The position numbers were made by a program, and so were the translations under genes. The notes beneath the pieces are model-generated. The model made no database searches. It was not told the origin of the DNA and saw nothing but the letters and a program-made list of their open reading frames with translations. 9,819 nt of DNA, taken from positions 1 through 9,819 of the forward strand of contig JAQCNN010000084.1 in assembly GCA_028275005.1 (NCBI GenBank), given 5' to 3'. The stretch is from Salinirussus sp. GTDB lineage: Archaea; Halobacteriota; Halobacteria; Halobacteriales; Haloarculaceae. Shown here in pieces: positions 8,692 to 9,819 of this stretch (positions are counted from its first letter, which is position 1; each line of letters starts with the position of its first letter).

Positions 8692-9336
8692 GCGAGCCAC
8701 GTCGAGGCACTCGACCGGCTCGGCGAGCACGAGTTCGACTGTGTCATCAGCGACTACCAGATGCCTCGGACAGACGGGCTGGAGTTTCTGGAGACCGCCC
8801 GTGACCGGTACCCCGACCTGCCCTTCGTGCTCTTTACCGGCAGAGGGAGCGAGGAGATCGCGAGCGAGGCCATCGAAGCGGGTGTGACCGACTACATGCA
8901 GAAAGGCAGCGGCACCGACCAGTACGAGGTGCTCTCCAACCGTATCGAGAACGCCGTCGACCAGTACCGCACCCAACAGCAGTTCTGGGACGCCCTCTCG
9001 TGGTACCAGCGGCTCGTCGAGCAGGGTGTAGCCGGCGTGTTCGTCGTCCAGGACCGCGAGTTGGCCTACGTCAACCGGAAGTTTGCCGACATCTTCGGGT
9101 ACGGGCAGCAGGAACTGCTCGGGCGGTCGCCGCTGGATATCGTCGCCGACGCCGAACGTGACGGCGTGGCGGACCTGCTCCCGCCGTCCGGGCGGTGTAA
9201 CGGGACGTTTCGGGAGTGCTTCAGCGGGCTCCGAAAGGACGGCGAGACCCTGCGTGTCGAGGTCCACGGCGGTGTGACGGAGTACGGCGGCGAGTCGGCC
9301 ACGACAGGTATTGTCCGTAGTGTCGACGGGCCGTAG
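8692..9336 (+). pseudogene. 5'-truncated receiver (REC)-PAS signalling protein remnant
   Basis: In frame from 8692, two bases after the carB stop, the translation gives ASHVEALDRLGEHEFDCVISDYQMPRTDG, then LPFVLFTGRGSEEIASEAI and AGVTDYMQKG. This is the second half of a haloarchaeal receiver domain, with phosphoacceptor Asp at 8752-8754, the Thr of FTG and the Lys of MQKG. A helical linker (ENAVDQYRTQQQ) and a PAS domain follow (AYVNRKFADIFGYGQQELLGRSPLDIV), then the stop at 9334-9336. The first ~50 receiver residues, including the acidic pair that binds Mg2+, are absent. No ATG, GTG or TTG occurs in frame between 8569 and 8761. The first ATG (8761) lies after the phosphoacceptor Asp, so a product from there could not be a working receiver. 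Upstream bases are carB in another frame with no REC similarity. No TATA box or kinase domain is seen. A truncated, dead gene is most likely; an expressed PAS-only protein of 191 residues is the alternative. Confidence 0.75.
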
Positions 9337-9359
9337 CCGACAGGGCCACCCACACGCAG

Positions 9360-9819
9360 TCAGTTCGTGCCGTCCACGAGGTCGAGTACGTCGTCGAAGA
9401 AGTCCAGGGAGTCGTTCGGGCCGGGATTCGCCTCGGGGTGGTACTGGCGGGTGATGATGTCCAGCTCGTCGGATTCGAGCCCCTCGGGGGTGTCGTCGTT
9501 GACGTTGATCTGCGTGACCTCCAGCCGGTCGCCCGGCTCGGCGACGGTGTAGCCGTGGTTCTGGGTGGTCATCACGACGCGGCCGGAGCGGAGGTCACGG
9601 ACGGGCTGGTTGACGCCGCGGTGCCCGAACTCCATCTTCTCCGTGGAGCCGCCCAGGGCGTTGGCGACGACCTGCTGGCCCAGGCAGATGCCCGCGATGG
9701 GCGTCTCGCCGACGTACTCGTCGACGAGTGCGGCCGCGGCCTCGAAGTTCTCCGGGTCGCCCGGGCCGTTCGAGACGAAGAGGAGGTCCGGGTCGACGTG
9801 CTCGATGTCCGCGACGGTG
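9360..9819 (-). CDS. carA: Carbamoyl-phosphate synthase small subunit, C-terminal 152 residues (runs off the right edge)
   Basis: The complement reads open from the right edge to the TGA at 9360-9362. It is the class I glutamine amidotransferase domain of CarA, which hydrolyses glutamine and passes ammonia to CarB. Visible motifs are FVSNGPGDP (oxyanion-loop region), GICLGQQ with the nucleophile Cys at 9684-9686, the CarA-type segments STEKMEFGHRGVNQPV and TTQNHGYTV, and YHPEANPGPND carrying the His and Glu of the catalytic triad. The protein ends FFDDVLDLVDGTN. All three catalytic residues are present, so this half looks functional. The N-terminal CarA-specific domain lies outside the window. 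The gene is convergent with carB, 23 bp from the REC-PAS remnant stop, so the two subunits cannot share an mRNA here. The ATG at 9633-9635 is internal, not a start. Confidence 0.95.
   Translation of the reverse strand, partial: TVADIEHVDPDLLFVSNGPGDPENFEAAAALVDEYVGETPIAGICLGQQVVANALGGSTEKMEFGHRGVNQPVRDLRSGRVVMTTQNHGYTVAEPGDRLEVTQINVNDDTPEGLESDELDIITRQYHPEANPGPNDSLDFFDDVLDLVDGTN

Overview
The window looks like the chromosome of a haloarchaeon (class Halobacteria). It is GC-rich with strongly GC-biased third codon positions. The predicted proteins are very acidic (many Asp/Glu, few Lys). Nearly every start codon has no Shine-Dalgarno sequence but an AT-rich TATA-like box about 25-29 bases upstream of the A of the ATG, which is the signature of leaderless haloarchaeal transcripts. 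Three of the hypothetical proteins belong to families I know only from haloarchaea. I cannot name the genus from the sequence.

Layout, left to right. At the left edge are the first 15 codons of a leftward homoserine kinase gene (thrB), read divergently from a rightward FAD-dependent protoporphyrinogen oxidase/amine oxidase-like gene (267-1610). A leftward small acidic DUF6149-type gene (1761-2366) is divergent from a rightward NirB/rubredoxin-reductase-like FAD/NAD(P) oxidoreductase (2484-3734). Three small rightward genes follow, each with its own TATA-like box: a DUF7124-like protein (3822-4244), a DUF5815-like protein (4317-4850) and a 76-residue winged-helix protein (5027-5257). The large rightward gene carB (5451-8690) encodes the carbamoyl-phosphate synthase large subunit. 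Immediately after its stop codon is a 5'-truncated receiver-PAS signalling gene (8692-9336). The right edge holds the C-terminal 152 codons of leftward carA, the glutaminase subunit of the same enzyme, which faces carB tail to tail.

How the genes work together: CarA releases ammonia from glutamine and CarB uses it with bicarbonate and two ATP to make carbamoyl phosphate for pyrimidines and arginine. The two subunits are transcribed convergently here, with the degraded REC-PAS gene between their 3' ends. The winged-helix gene just upstream of carB is a candidate local regulator. Repeated operator-like motifs lie in front of both it and carB. The rest are housekeeping or uncharacterised genes in single-gene units.

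I found no mobile element, CRISPR array, tRNA or rRNA, and no convincing undescribed multi-gene system. The points most worth checking are the decapitated REC-PAS gene, operator-like repeats at the thrB, winged-helix and carB promoters, an unassigned strong TATA box with a possible small transcript at 4872-5000, and the lineage-specific shape of CarB (a low-complexity linker insert and a shortened allosteric domain).
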